Assembly: GCF_900104925.1 (NCBI RefSeq)
Contig: NZ_LT629735.1
Coordinates: forward strand, 2,897,001 to 2,961,000
Direction: 5' to 3'
DNA: 64,000 nt
Source: Opitutus sp. GAS368
Lineage (GTDB): Bacteria; Verrucomicrobiota; Verrucomicrobiia; Opitutales; Opitutaceae
Both the position numbers and the translations under genes were made by a program. Of the stretch, positions 7,074 to 19,873 are shown in pieces (the stretch's first letter is position 1; each line of letters opens with the position of its first letter). Below the pieces are notes generated by a model. That model was not told the origin of the DNA. It searched no databases and worked only from the letters and a program-made list of their open reading frames with translations.

Positions 7074-7648
7074 TTTTCGACACCTCCTTCCAAGTGCCCG
7101 CGCTTCAGCCAGAAACGATTTTCGATTTTCCGAGTGTGTCCAGATTTGTGCCTTCGCGCGGTCTTTCGCCCGAGGCAGCGGGTCCTAGATCACGCCGCAC
7201 GGGGGTGACCGTCCCGGCCTGTTTTAGCTGCCTTGGCCGGGCCAATCCAAAATTGGAGGGAGTCCCCCCTTCGTGTGCGCTGTCGCGAATTGTCGCGGCC
7301 TACGGAGCCGCTGCCTTGGATACTATGGGACAATGCCTTCAAACAGCATATTGGCCCGCCGGAGGCGGGCAGGAGCGCGGAGCGCGAACGTTAACCTTGT
7401 ATACTATGGGACAATGCCTCCAAACTCGCCTTCATGAATTGATTTTAGCTTTTGGCTGTGACGGAACCGGTCGCGAATTGACACAGCGGCAGCAATGTGC
7501 AGTTTCGAACCGCGCTTCATATTCGAAGAGTTGCCATGTAAGAACGGCGGTGCCAAGCCGTCCGGAAGTGGTCGAGAACGGCGGAGCGCAGTCCTGTGGC
7601 CTGCTGGCATCCCGCTGTTGGCCCTTAATTCTCGACCAAGGTTCTGTC
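7074..7648 (+). other. long non-coding leader of the integrative element
   Basis: No convincing gene is seen, although one frame stays open through this stretch and into xis. It contains two copies of a 31-bp repeat (7314-7344 and 7395-7425) centred on tactatgggacaatgcc, and two of the three tcgcgaattg motifs. The second repeat includes tatact, a possible -10 element for xis-int transcription. Confidence 0.45.
7314..7425 (+). repeat. two 31-bp direct repeats spaced 81 bp apart
   Basis: 7314-7344 and 7395-7425 share tactatgggacaatgcc plus flanks, with two mismatches. They may be binding sites for Xis or Int, or an operator. There is no palindromic symmetry within the unit. Confidence 0.6.
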
Positions 7649-7858
7649 ATGGCTACTGAAAATTCTTCGGAGGTTCAACACCTCCTGACTCTCAACGAAG
7701 CCGCTCGTCGGCTCAACGTTTCACGTCGCACTCTCGAGCGATTGATTTCCCAGTGGAAATTTCCCCACCCGGTGAAAATCAACCACTCGTCCCGCGTTTT
7801 GCTCTCCGATTTGGAGGGCTATGTCGCTAAGCTTGTGGCGCAGAGACCCAGCCAATGA
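7649..7858 (+). CDS. excisionase/AlpA-like MerR-type HTH protein
   Basis: The 69-residue protein contains the winged-helix DNA-binding pattern LLTLNEAARRLNVSRRTLERLIS followed by a wing (FPHPVKINHSSRVLLSDLEGYV), as in phage excisionases and AlpA regulators. The ATG at 7649 is chosen because everything upstream in the open frame lacks family similarity. Its TGA overlaps the integrase ATG by 4 bp (ATGA), giving coupled translation. It likely bends DNA for excision and may control integrase expression. Confidence 0.82.
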   Translation: MATENSSEVQHLLTLNEAARRLNVSRRTLERLISQWKFPHPVKINHSSRVLLSDLEGYVAKLVAQRPSQ

Positions 7859-8982
7859 TTTGTCACGTCTACCGGCGCGGGCGTCTCTACTGGGGCAAAC
7901 TGCAACTCAGCCACGAGCTGCAATTGTCCCGGTTTCCCCTCGGCACGACTGACCGTCACGTTGCGCAAGGTAAGTTGCACTATATCGCGATTGAACGGGA
8001 GAAGGAGCACATGGGGCTCATTCCCCCCAGGACGGTGCGGGAGGCCCTGGCTAAGCCTCTGCTGGATCTACTGCAGTCGTTCCTTGACGACATGAAGGCC
8101 CGGGGTCGGGCGCCCAACACAGTCAAGAAATACGGGAAGGACATGCGCAGAGGTTTCACGCTCTGTGGCTGGAAGCTGCTCCCCGATGTAACTGCTCGAT
8201 CGTTCTCTGAGTGGCGCGTGCGGTGTTCGCTGCATCCCAAAACAGTCAACGACCTGCTCGGTGCGCTCAACTCCTTCTTCGGCTGGCTCGTCCGTCAGCG
8301 CCTCGCTCTGGAAAACCCGCTCTCTCACGTCGAGCGGGTAAACACGAAAGGCCTGTGCGGCCAGTTTCGACGGAGCTATAGCGCCGCCGAACTGGCCGCC
8401 CTGCTCAACGTGTCACCTCCCTCCCGTCGAGCCGTTTATTTCACGGCCGCTTACACCGGTCTGCGTCGCAATGAACTGCTCTGCCTGCAGTGGGGTGACA
8501 TTTATTTGGACGCCGCTGAGCCGTTCGTCCGTGCACGGGCTTCGACCACGAAAAACCGCAAGGAGGCCGTTCTGCCCCTGCACCCGGACCTTGCTGCGAT
8601 GCTTCGTTCTATGCGTCCTCCTGACGCCGCGCCGTTCACGCCGGTCTTTGCTCAAGTGCCCCGCGTCGATACGCTCCAGCGTGATTTGCAGGCTGCGGGC
8701 GTCCCTTTTCTCGACGGGCGCGGGCGGCGGCTCGATTTTCATTCGCTGCGGGTCACCTACGGCACGAACCTCACTCTGAGCGGTGCACTCCCTCGCGTGG
8801 TGATGGAACTCATGCGGCACAGCGAAATGAGTCTGACGATGAAGCTTTATACGGACGTGGCCCAACTGCCTCTTGCCTCCGCTGTCGCCAAGCTCGCGCC
8901 TGTCCCGGCAGCGTGTCCTGAAACGTGTCCAGATACGTGTCTAAACGGGGGTCGTGACGGGTCGCACGTTGTCGCCTCATGA
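7855..8982 (+). CDS. tyrosine recombinase (phage-type integrase)
   Basis: The 375-residue protein has an N-terminal arm-binding part, a core-binding SAM-like domain (about residues 70-160: LLDLLQSFLDDMKARGRAPNTVKKY) and a catalytic domain. Catalytic residues visible are Arg in TGLRRNELL, the beta-hairpin Lys in STTKNRKEA, His-x-x-Arg in DFHSLRVTY, and His and nucleophile Tyr in MRHSEMSLTMKLYTD. Position beside tRNA-Pro and the 31-bp att repeats identify it as the element's integrase. I see no extra helix of the integron-integrase type, so it is not taken as IntI of the cassette array. Confidence 0.92.
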   Translation: MICHVYRRGRLYWGKLQLSHELQLSRFPLGTTDRHVAQGKLHYIAIEREKEHMGLIPPRTVREALAKPLLDLLQSFLDDMKARGRAPNTVKKYGKDMRRGFTLCGWKLLPDVTARSFSEWRVRCSLHPKTVNDLLGALNSFFGWLVRQRLALENPLSHVERVNTKGLCGQFRRSYSAAELAALLNVSPPSRRAVYFTAAYTGLRRNELLCLQWGDIYLDAAEPFVRARASTTKNRKEAVLPLHPDLAAMLRSMRPPDAAPFTPVFAQVPRVDTLQRDLQAAGVPFLDGRGRRLDFHSLRVTYGTNLTLSGALPRVVMELMRHSEMSLTMKLYTDVAQLPLASAVAKLAPVPAACPETCPDTCLNGGRDGSHVVAS

Positions 8983-9082
8983 CGTGCAGAGGCAGAGCAC
9001 TTGAATCTTGCAATTATCTCTGCGTGTCGCGTTTAGTCGCGTCTAGGCCCTCTCTGTTCGCGAATTGTCGACCACTTGAAAA

Positions 9083-9159
9083 TGGTCGGGACGGAGAGAT
9101 TCGAACTCTCGACCTCTTGCTCCCGAAGCAAGCGCTCTACCAGGCTAAGCTACGTCCCG
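9083..9159 (-). tRNA. tRNA-Pro(CGG)
   Basis: Read on the minus strand, the 77-nt gene begins cgggacgtagcttagcctgg, has an anticodon loop ttcggga with anticodon CGG between cttgc and gcaag stems, a T-arm gagagttcgaatctctc, and ends cgtcccgacca with CCA encoded. The C1-G72 pair is typical of tRNA-Pro. Its 3' part serves as the attachment site of the element at 7043-9105. Confidence 0.95.
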
Positions 9160-9792
9160 ATTTCAGTTCCGGTCCGACCGGAAAAGAGCGGTCAAGAGAC
9201 CTCAAAGGCCGGGGGGATAGCAACCAAAATATTCCGCCGGCGTAAATTCCTCCCCGGGAGGCAAAACGCGGCCAAAACCGCCCGGGCCAGCGCCTAATAC
9301 CAAACACCCAAAGCTTTTACACGAAGGCCGCAAAGAACGCAGAGATATTGCCCATCGCAGGGTCTGCTTCGCGGTCTTGGCGACCTTGGTGTAGAGTGTA
9401 GTCGCTTGAGGCCATTGGTATCATGTATCATTGATCATTCCGGCCGCGCAGGGAACCGGGGTTTCGGCGCGTTTCCGGGGCCGATGCGAGGCCCGGCGCC
9501 ACCCGGAGAAAGCGTTGAGCTGGAAGCCGGCGCCCACCTGGTCGGGGTATAAAACCCCTCCCACAACTGCCCGCGGGCTTATGACAGGATTCGCCCGCCG
9601 CCCCTCGGGTGCACAGTTCCGCTCGCAGCGCCCGGATGCACCGCGTCACTGTGCCGGTTCGGTCCAAAAAACATGGTTGCAAGGAGCGCCCCGGCGGCCC
9701 GTTGATTGTGCTTCAATGCACGGCTGAAACCACGGGGTTCCGGCGCGACTGCATGGCACAGTTGAAGCTGTGTTCCGCCCGCCACCCTTTCC
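9160..9792. other. intergenic region between tRNA-Pro and gltB
   Basis: No gene is supported. It contains a family A repeat at 9297-9425 and short GC-rich hairpins (for example ggggtataaaacccctcc near 9544). No clear promoter for gltB is recognised. Confidence 0.5.
9297..9425 (+). repeat. dispersed palindromic repeat (family A), full copy
   Basis: Starts taataccaaacacccaaagc and ends gcttgaggccattggtat. The arms ttttacacgaaggccgcaaag and gcgacc...ttggtgtag are inverted. It matches 23583-23715 closely and 2374-2499 in reverse. Confidence 0.78.
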
Positions 9793-14412
<4,620 letters not shown>

Positions 14413-14605
14413 AGGGCTGAAGGACTGAAAAACTGAATGGCTGAACAAACCATGATTCTTCCAGATCTTTGTCATCACCCCATGCTTCACAATCCGGGCT
14501 CTAACCCTTCATCTCTTCAGGCTTTCAGTCTTCCAGCCGTTTCCGCACTTCCGCTCCCCATGTTTCAGCCATTCAGCCCTTCAGTCCTTCAGCCTTTTCC
14601 ATCCC
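14413..14605. repeat. inverted tracts of degenerate ctgaa octamers
   Basis: Just after gltB, a run of ggctgaa, ggactgaa, aaactgaa and tggctgaa (14415-14445) is mirrored by ttcagcca, ttcagccc, ttcagtcc and ttcagcc (14563-14595). Together they can form a long imperfect hairpin. No gene is seen. Confidence 0.6.
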
Positions 14606-14680
14606 ATGGGTAAACCAACCGGCTTCATCGAGTATCTCCGCGAACTGCCCGTCGACCTCTCCCGCGTCGGTAGCAACTAA
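14606..14680 (+). pseudogene. chimeric remnant: gltD start joined to gltB end
   Basis: This 25-codon ORF begins with the 17 N-terminal residues of GltD ([17 protein letters not shown]) and continues as LSRVGSN plus stop, which is the GltB C-terminus (LSRVGGN). Four of the 17 gltD codons and most gltB codons differ from the functional genes, and almost all changes are synonymous. It therefore looks like a piece of a second gltB-gltD junction, left by recombination or a tandem duplication, not a functional gene. Confidence 0.8.
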
Positions 14681-14689
14681 TCCCAAACA

Positions 14690-15125
14690 AATTCTTTTTC
14701 ACAGGAGCTAACAGAGAGAACAGAGATTTAATTCTTCCTCAGTTATCTCCTGTAAAATGCCTTCCTTGGCTAACTTTGCTTCCTTGGTGCAAACCCAACC
14801 CAACTGATTTTACAGAAGCTCGCAAAGATCGCTGAGATTTTCCGAAACCAAGCCTCTGCTAACTCTGCTACCTCCTGTGAAAATACCTTCCTTAGCTACC
14901 TTAGCTTCCTTGGTGTAAACCCAACCAATTCATCTTACAGAAGCTCGCAAAGAACGCAGAGAAAACCATCCCTTCGCCACCTTAGCTTCCTTAGTGTAGA
15001 ACCAAACCCAATTCATCTTACAGAAGTTCGCCAAGACCGCAGAGAAATTCTCCTCCCTCCGTTTCCTCAGTTATCTCCTGTAAAATGCCTTCCTTAGCTA
15101 ACTTTGCTTCCTTGGTGTAAAAACA
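14690..15125. repeat. array of four degenerate repeats in the gltB-gltD spacer
   Basis: The units contain ccttccttagctaac, ttccttggtgtaaa, cccaattcatcttacag and gctcgcaaagaacgcagag in variable order and length (about 90-130 bp). The pieces cgcaaagaacgcagag and cttggtgta are shared with the family A intergenic repeats. No gene is seen. Confidence 0.6.
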
Positions 15126-15135
15126 TCTTCTTCAA

Positions 15136-16632
15136 ATGGGAAAACCTACAGGCTTCATCGAGTACCTCCGCGAACTGCCCGTCGACCGCACGCCGGCCGA
15201 GCGCATCGGCGACTGGAAGGAATTCCACCACCACATGGACGAGAAGAAGCTTCGCACGCAGGGCGCGCGCTGCATGGACTGCGGCATTCCCTTCTGCCAC
15301 ACCGGCAAGCTCATCAGCGGCATGGCGTCCGGCTGCCCGGTCAACAACCTGATCCCGGAGTGGAACGACCTGGTCTACCGCGGCCTCTGGCACGAGGCGC
15401 TCGACCGCCTGCACAAGACCAACAACTTCCCGGAGTTCACCGGCCGCGTCTGCCCGGCGCCCTGCGAGGGCTCGTGTGTGCTGGGCATCAACGCCCCGCC
15501 GGTCACCATCAAGAACATCGAGGCCTCCATCATCGACAAGGGCTGGGAGGAAGGCTGGGTCGTCCCCGAGGCGCCCCAGGTCCGCACGGGCAAGAAGGTC
15601 GCCGTCATCGGCTCCGGCCCCGCCGGCCTGTCCGCCGCCGCGCAGCTCAACCGCGCCGGCCACACCGTCACCGTCTTCGAGCGCGCCGACCGCCCCGGCG
15701 GCCTGCTCATGTATGGCATTCCCAACATGAAGCTCGACAAGCAGGAGGTCGTCCTCCGCCGCATCAGGCTCATGGAGGCGGAGGGCATCCGGTTCATCTG
15801 CAACGCCAGCGTCGGCACGGGCGACAAGGACAACGTCGAGCCCCAGATCTTCCTGAAGGAATACGACGCCACCGTCATCTGCACCGGCGCCACGCAGCCG
15901 CGCGACCTGCCCATCGAGGGCCGCAGCCTGAAGGGCGTGCACTTCGCCATGGAGTTCCTCACCGCCAACACCAAGGCCGTGCTCAACGGCGGGGCGGAGC
16001 ACGCGCTCATCAGCGCGAAGGACAAGGACGTCGTCGTCATCGGCGGCGGCGACACCGGCACGGACTGCGTCGGCACGTCGATGCGGCACGGCTGCCGGAG
16101 CCTCCTGCAGATCGAGATTCTCCCCAAGCCGCCGCTGGACCGCGCGGGCGACAATCCCTGGCCCGAGTGGCCCAAGGTCTACAAGCTCGACTACGGCCAG
16201 GAGGAGGCCGCCGCGAAGTTCGGCGCCGACCCCCGCATCTACGTCACGACGGTGAAGAAGTTCATCGGCGACGAGCAGGGCAACGTGAAGGAGCTGGTGA
16301 CGGTCGAGATCAAGTGGGGCAAGAACGACAAGGGCCAGTTCGTGCCGCAGGAAGTCCCCGGCACCGAGAAGACCCGTCCCGCGCAACTCGTCCTCCTCGC
16401 CATGGGCTTCCTCGGACCCGAACAGCCCCTGCTCAAGGAACTCAACCTCGAGACCGACCCCCGCAGCAACATCAAGGCCGAGCACGAGAAGTATACCACT
16501 TCGTTGAAGGGTATATTTGCAGCGGGAGATTGTCGCAGAGGTCAGTCGTTGGTTGTATGGGCGATTAACGAAGGACGTGGGGCTGCTCGCGAATGCGACA
16601 GGTATTTGATGGGTTCTACGGATCTTCCGTAA
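15136..16632 (+). CDS. gltD: glutamate synthase small subunit
   Basis: The 498-residue NADPH-dependent beta subunit supplies electrons to GltB. N-terminal cysteines for the 4Fe-4S clusters appear as [16 protein letters not shown] and CPAPCEGSC. The FAD site is [15 protein letters not shown] (about residue 157) and the NADPH site [11 protein letters not shown] (about 298). The C-terminal FAD motif is [17 protein letters not shown]. From about 16492 to the stop, codon use shifts abruptly to A/T-ending codons while the protein stays intact, as if the last 47 codons came from another allele. Three further copies of the last codons follow. Confidence 0.97.
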   Translation: MGKPTGFIEYLRELPVDRTPAERIGDWKEFHHHMDEKKLRTQGARCMDCGIPFCHTGKLISGMASGCPVNNLIPEWNDLVYRGLWHEALDRLHKTNNFPEFTGRVCPAPCEGSCVLGINAPPVTIKNIEASIIDKGWEEGWVVPEAPQVRTGKKVAVIGSGPAGLSAAAQLNRAGHTVTVFERADRPGGLLMYGIPNMKLDKQEVVLRRIRLMEAEGIRFICNASVGTGDKDNVEPQIFLKEYDATVICTGATQPRDLPIEGRSLKGVHFAMEFLTANTKAVLNGGAEHALISAKDKDVVVIGGGDTGTDCVGTSMRHGCRSLLQIEILPKPPLDRAGDNPWPEWPKVYKLDYGQEEAAAKFGADPRIYVTTVKKFIGDEQGNVKELVTVEIKWGKNDKGQFVPQEVPGTEKTRPAQLVLLAMGFLGPEQPLLKELNLETDPRSNIKAEHEKYTTSLKGIFAAGDCRRGQSLVVWAINEGRGAARECDRYLMGSTDLP

Positions 16633-16667
16633 CCCTCAGGTTTCAGGTCTCAGGTTTCTGCCTTGGC

Positions 16668-16709
16668 GAGTGTGACAGGTATCTAATGGGCAGCACCGAC
16701 CTGCCGTAA
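16668..16709 (+). pseudogene. gltD 3'-end copy 1
   Basis: Fourteen codons reading [13 protein letters not shown] and stop, identical in protein to the end of gltD but with synonymous differences in nine of 14 codons (for example GAG TGT, CTA, AGC ACC GAC CTG). Confidence 0.85.
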
Positions 16710-16754
16710 GTTACCTGACTTGCCTCGCCATAGCTCGCAGAGCGACGGCGGGTG

Positions 16755-16775
16755 GGCTCGACAGACCTGCCTTAA
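16755..16775 (+). pseudogene. gltD 3'-end copy 2, short
   Basis: Seven codons reading GSTDLP and stop (GGC TCG ACA GAC CTG CCT TAA). It is too short to be sure alone, but lies in register between two clear copies. Confidence 0.55.
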
Positions 16776-16812
16776 TCTGTCCTCGGTTCTCTGTTTTCCG
16801 TCCTCCGTAATC

Positions 16813-16866
16813 GGCGCCGCCCGCGAGTGTGATCGTTACTTAATGGGTAGCACCGACCTTCCGTAA
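16813..16866 (+). pseudogene. gltD 3'-end copy 3
   Basis: Eighteen codons reading [17 protein letters not shown] and stop, identical in protein to the functional C-terminus but with many synonymous changes (GCC GCC, GAG TGT GAT CGT TAC TTA). Confidence 0.85.
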
Positions 16867-16930
16867 CTCGCTTGCCGCGCCGTAGTGCTAGAACGTAGGC
16901 GGGTCAGGTTTCCGGCTGCGTTCACCCAAG

Positions 16931-19243
16931 TCAGCGGGCTTCTGTTGGGATCCTGTAGGGCAGGTGTAAGGATGCTGTATAGCACCTGTAAGGATCCAGT
17001 AAGGCAGAGGCGGGAGCTGCACTCCCGGCCTGAAGCAGGGTTATAATTCTTAACGCATCCTCCGGAGTAAGGCTGCCGTCTTTCTCCCCGTCGCTAATCT
17101 TGCCAAGTAAGTCCACTGACTTGTCTAGTAATTCAATTTTCCGTTCGATGCCCTGATCTTTAAAAAAGCGCACACGCTCCCAAATCGCTTCAAAACACTT
17201 GCGCATCGCATCAATCACTCGCCCATCACCTTTTATTGAAATCACAAGAGGTGAGCCGGAATCTACAAATGCTATTTTGACTAGGTTTTCGTCTAGTTTG
17301 TAGAGGCGTGCAATCTGCACGTAGAATTCTTTAATATCCGGAAGAACTGCGGAGATTTCCGCCTTGGTGAAGGTGACTGACGCTTCCGTCTCAAGTGAAG
17401 CAGACGGCTGCCAAATCGTGCGCAGTTCCAGGCTATCCGACTCAATCCGGTCCAAATTCGTCAACTGCCTCGTGAAAATATCCGGAGTAGCACTGACCGT
17501 GGCGAGCGCCGCGATCGGATTGAGCCGCGAGCTATGAGAAACCGTCGCACTGAATTGATATTTCTCCGCTACTTTATACTCCACGCCGGTCTGCCACACC
17601 GTCGCGGTTTCTGTCCTCAAAAGTGAGTTGGGATTGGTCACCGTCGCATGGTCAGCTTGCTGAAAGAAGCGCTCACCAAAAGTGGGTTCTCGAAAACCGT
17701 TTTGCACCTGCCCACGAAAAGTGAGACGGCTCGTTGGATTCCAAGAAGCCCCCAAAGTAGGGGTTAGCCGGTCAGAGCTGGGGGTAACTGATGGATTATG
17801 GCTGGAGCCCGGATGGCTCAGATGGTTGTCGTACTCCCAGGGAACGTCCAAACGGACGCCACCGAGCACGTGCAACGATTCGAAAATTTCAGAATCACTC
17901 AGCCCGAACAATCCCGCGCGCGCCCGTTTTCCCGTTCCGAAGGTGTGCTGGGCCAGCGGAAAATAGTTTTGCTCGCCGCTAAACTCGTTTGCGACCGCAT
18001 CCACCCCCACCACGACCCGGGAATTCCCGGCCGGCCGCCAAGCACCAATAAGGGCACCACCCACGGTGGTGGATTCGTCGTTCACGACCTGTAAAAGCGG
18101 GACTTCTGTGGTGCGCGAAGAATCGATCGCACTGATTTCATACCCACGACTGGTCCACTGCACGAAGCCCGAGGCCTGCCAGGAAAACTGTGGCACCTTC
18201 GCAGAACTGAGGACGACCGACAGGGTGTTGCGGTCAGTATTGCCGGACTGCAACGCAGTCCCCTCATTCCACTCTTCATGAAAGGAGCGCCAGGTGATAC
18301 TCAATTCACGATCTTGTCCCGCAGGCTGACGCCAACGGTTCTGGACCAGGTGGCCCTTCTGCCAGGCCTGCTGGTCGACCGGTCCACGTTGGGCAGACAC
18401 AAGTGAGGATGGCTCCTGTTCATCAAAGTAGTGGGCCAGGAGCTGCCAGTTGCCTGATGCCGTGGGTTCGTTGGCGAGAACTGTAGCGCTCATCGAACCA
18501 TAAGAAGCCAGATCGATTTGAACGGCACCATTTCGCTCGATCAGTTGCTTGGTAAGCTTGGGTTTGATTGGTCCTCCACCAATCGTCTCGGTCGGCACCG
18601 TCTTTGGCCTCCCGACCGCAGGTTCCGTGAAGAATTGCACTACTCCTCCTTCGGCCCAGTTGCCCCAGGCGCTCGCGCCCGACCCGGAGACTGTTTCCAC
18701 CCGTCCAATGCCCAGCGGCGGAATTTCCCTTGGGTTAATCGACCCGGTGAAGGGATCCCTCAGGGGAATCCCATCGAACAGCGCAAGATAGGGGGCAGTT
18801 GGCGCCGCAACCTGAATCGATGACCAAGGGTCGCGATTAAGCGCGGTAAGTTTAATGTCCCTGTCTTGTGCCGGGCTGCCCGGGAGCACTTCTGCCCTGG
18901 CGGGAATAAAGGCAATCCGCTGAGGCACCCGGATTGCTGATATGAGGAAGGGGCGGGAAGTATTGGGCCACCCGTAATCCATTCGCAGGTTAAAAAAAAG
19001 CCGGAAGCGCAGTTTCTCCAGATCACTGATCCGCGGTTCGGGCGGCCGATATCCCGTCACCACCATGGGTCGCATCAGCATCGGGTTCGAATCATCTGGG
19101 TTTTTTACCGCTGGAACTGAAGCCGGATCGCCGGCATACACGCTTGCGGTCAAAGCCAGGAATAAAATGCCGCGAGCTGATGAAAGAGACCTGGGAACTG
19201 CGCGTAAGGCACTCACTGGAGAATAGTGATATACTACGACCAA
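16931..19243 (-). CDS. truncated TonB-dependent receptor fused to an unrelated C-terminal domain
   Basis: The 770-residue ORF starts with a signal peptide (GILFLALTASVYAGD). It then has a plug-like domain (about 60-215; FDGIPLRDPFTGSINPRE, then IGRVETVSGSGASAWGNWAEGG) and many beta-barrel strands up to about residue 630. After TFTKAEISAVLPD the sequence changes to a soluble, charged helical domain (YVQIARLYKLDENLVKIAF, then RKCFEAIWERVRFFKDQG and SLTPEDALRIITLLQ), ending in repeat-derived sequence. Barrel closure and the usual C-terminal Phe are missing. This is probably a recombinant remnant at the left of the accessory island. I do not recognise the fused domain. Confidence 0.65.
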   Translation of the reverse strand: MVVVYHYSPVSALRAVPRSLSSARGILFLALTASVYAGDPASVPAVKNPDDSNPMLMRPMVVTGYRPPEPRISDLEKLRFRLFFNLRMDYGWPNTSRPFLISAIRVPQRIAFIPARAEVLPGSPAQDRDIKLTALNRDPWSSIQVAAPTAPYLALFDGIPLRDPFTGSINPREIPPLGIGRVETVSGSGASAWGNWAEGGVVQFFTEPAVGRPKTVPTETIGGGPIKPKLTKQLIERNGAVQIDLASYGSMSATVLANEPTASGNWQLLAHYFDEQEPSSLVSAQRGPVDQQAWQKGHLVQNRWRQPAGQDRELSITWRSFHEEWNEGTALQSGNTDRNTLSVVLSSAKVPQFSWQASGFVQWTSRGYEISAIDSSRTTEVPLLQVVNDESTTVGGALIGAWRPAGNSRVVVGVDAVANEFSGEQNYFPLAQHTFGTGKRARAGLFGLSDSEIFESLHVLGGVRLDVPWEYDNHLSHPGSSHNPSVTPSSDRLTPTLGASWNPTSRLTFRGQVQNGFREPTFGERFFQQADHATVTNPNSLLRTETATVWQTGVEYKVAEKYQFSATVSHSSRLNPIAALATVSATPDIFTRQLTNLDRIESDSLELRTIWQPSASLETEASVTFTKAEISAVLPDIKEFYVQIARLYKLDENLVKIAFVDSGSPLVISIKGDGRVIDAMRKCFEAIWERVRFFKDQGIERKIELLDKSVDLLGKISDGEKDGSLTPEDALRIITLLQAGSAAPASALLDPYRCYTASLHLPYRIPTEAR

Positions 19244-19471
19244 GTGAGTTATTTCTTAGGCTTGGAGAATAAGCGCAGTGGGTCGGTCACTTTGCATGGG
19301 TCGGAGCCAGGCGTAGATTTTGATGAGCAAGCTGGCGGTGTTGCAGATCACCAGCAGGGTCGCGCCGACGAGGATCCCGAGGAAGATGCGTCCACCGGAG
19401 CGGGGCGGGGTGATAGATGACTACCAGGGACGCAAGCTCAGCGCGTTCTTCGGGTCGGGTTCTGCGTTTGA
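19244..19471 (-). other. possible fragment of a one-helix membrane protein
   Basis: On the minus strand from about 19426 to 19261, an open frame without a start codon (a TAG precedes it) encodes SGGRIFLGILVGATLLVIC followed by LLIKIYAWLRPMQ. This is a transmembrane-like piece and may be a gene remnant. Confidence 0.3.
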
Positions 19472-19873
19472 CTAGCGATTGAAGAGGCCGGTCTTAACCG
19501 TCACAGGCGATTCGCTCATCGAGAATTTTTTAACGACCCCCTTATCATCAAAGAGAATGACAAGTTGCTTTTTCGTCCCACTAGCAGAGCCGCCAAAAAG
19601 ACCGACCAGAGGAACGTAGTTGATGGCATCGGCCGACATTTTGGCCAATTCATAATTCCATATCTCCAAGCCACCATCCGTGAACGACGTGGTAAATGGC
19701 GAGCCATACGCCAGTTTGACCTCAGCTTTGGTGGTCTTCCCTTCAACGATCTTTTGTTGGATGCTCGACTCGGATTCTTTGCGGAGACTTTCGTTGCCGC
19801 TGCTTGCGCATCCAGTGAGCAAGATCAGAAGCAAGGAGACAATTAGGCGCGACAATACAGTGGTTTTTTTCAT
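19472..19873 (-). CDS. lipoprotein with SmpA/OmlA (BamE)-like domain
   Basis: The 133-residue protein has a lipobox (LLLILLTGC, Cys22) and the SmpA/OmlA signature: a helix pair (SSIQQKIVEGKTTKAEVKLAYGSP) followed by strands (GLEIWNYEL, then KKQLVILFDDKGVVKKFSM). Stand-alone members of this family are common small outer-membrane lipoproteins. A BamE role is not implied. It lies in an AT-richer accessory stretch. Confidence 0.72.
   Translation of the reverse strand: MKKTTVLSRLIVSLLLILLTGCASSGNESLRKESESSIQQKIVEGKTTKAEVKLAYGSPFTTSFTDGGLEIWNYELAKMSADAINYVPLVGLFGGSASGTKKQLVILFDDKGVVKKFSMSESPVTVKTGLFNR

Larger units (their letters stand above)
7043..9105 (+). mobile_element. minimal tRNA-Pro integrative element (xis-int)
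   Basis: Exact 31-bp direct repeats (7043-7073 and 9075-9105) bracket about 2.03 kb that codes only for an excisionase-like protein and a tyrosine integrase, after about 575 bp of apparently non-coding sequence. The intact tRNA gene sits at the right side. The motif tcgcgaattg occurs at 7283, 7471 and 9058 and may be an integrase arm site. No cargo or replication gene is visible, so it may be a satellite or a decayed remnant. Confidence 0.82.
16633..16930 (+). other. scar region with repeated gltD 3' ends
   Basis: No active gene. It contains three extra gltD tails (16668-16709, 16755-16775, 16813-16866), separated by degenerate aggtttcaggtctcagg and gtcctcggttctctg tracts. Confidence 0.7.

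Noticed and set aside
7034-7648. Longer start for the excisionase gene
   Set aside because: The 205 extra residues lack domain features, cross the att site and contain the twin repeats. The ATG at 7649 gives a normal 69-residue excisionase.
7855-8982. Integrase considered as the integron integrase of the cassette array
   Set aside because: It is coupled to an excisionase and enclosed by tRNA-Pro att repeats, and no integron-integrase-specific insertion is evident.
14690-15125. Possible CRISPR array between gltB and gltD
   Set aside because: Repeats vary in length and sequence, spacers are not uniform, and no cas genes are present.
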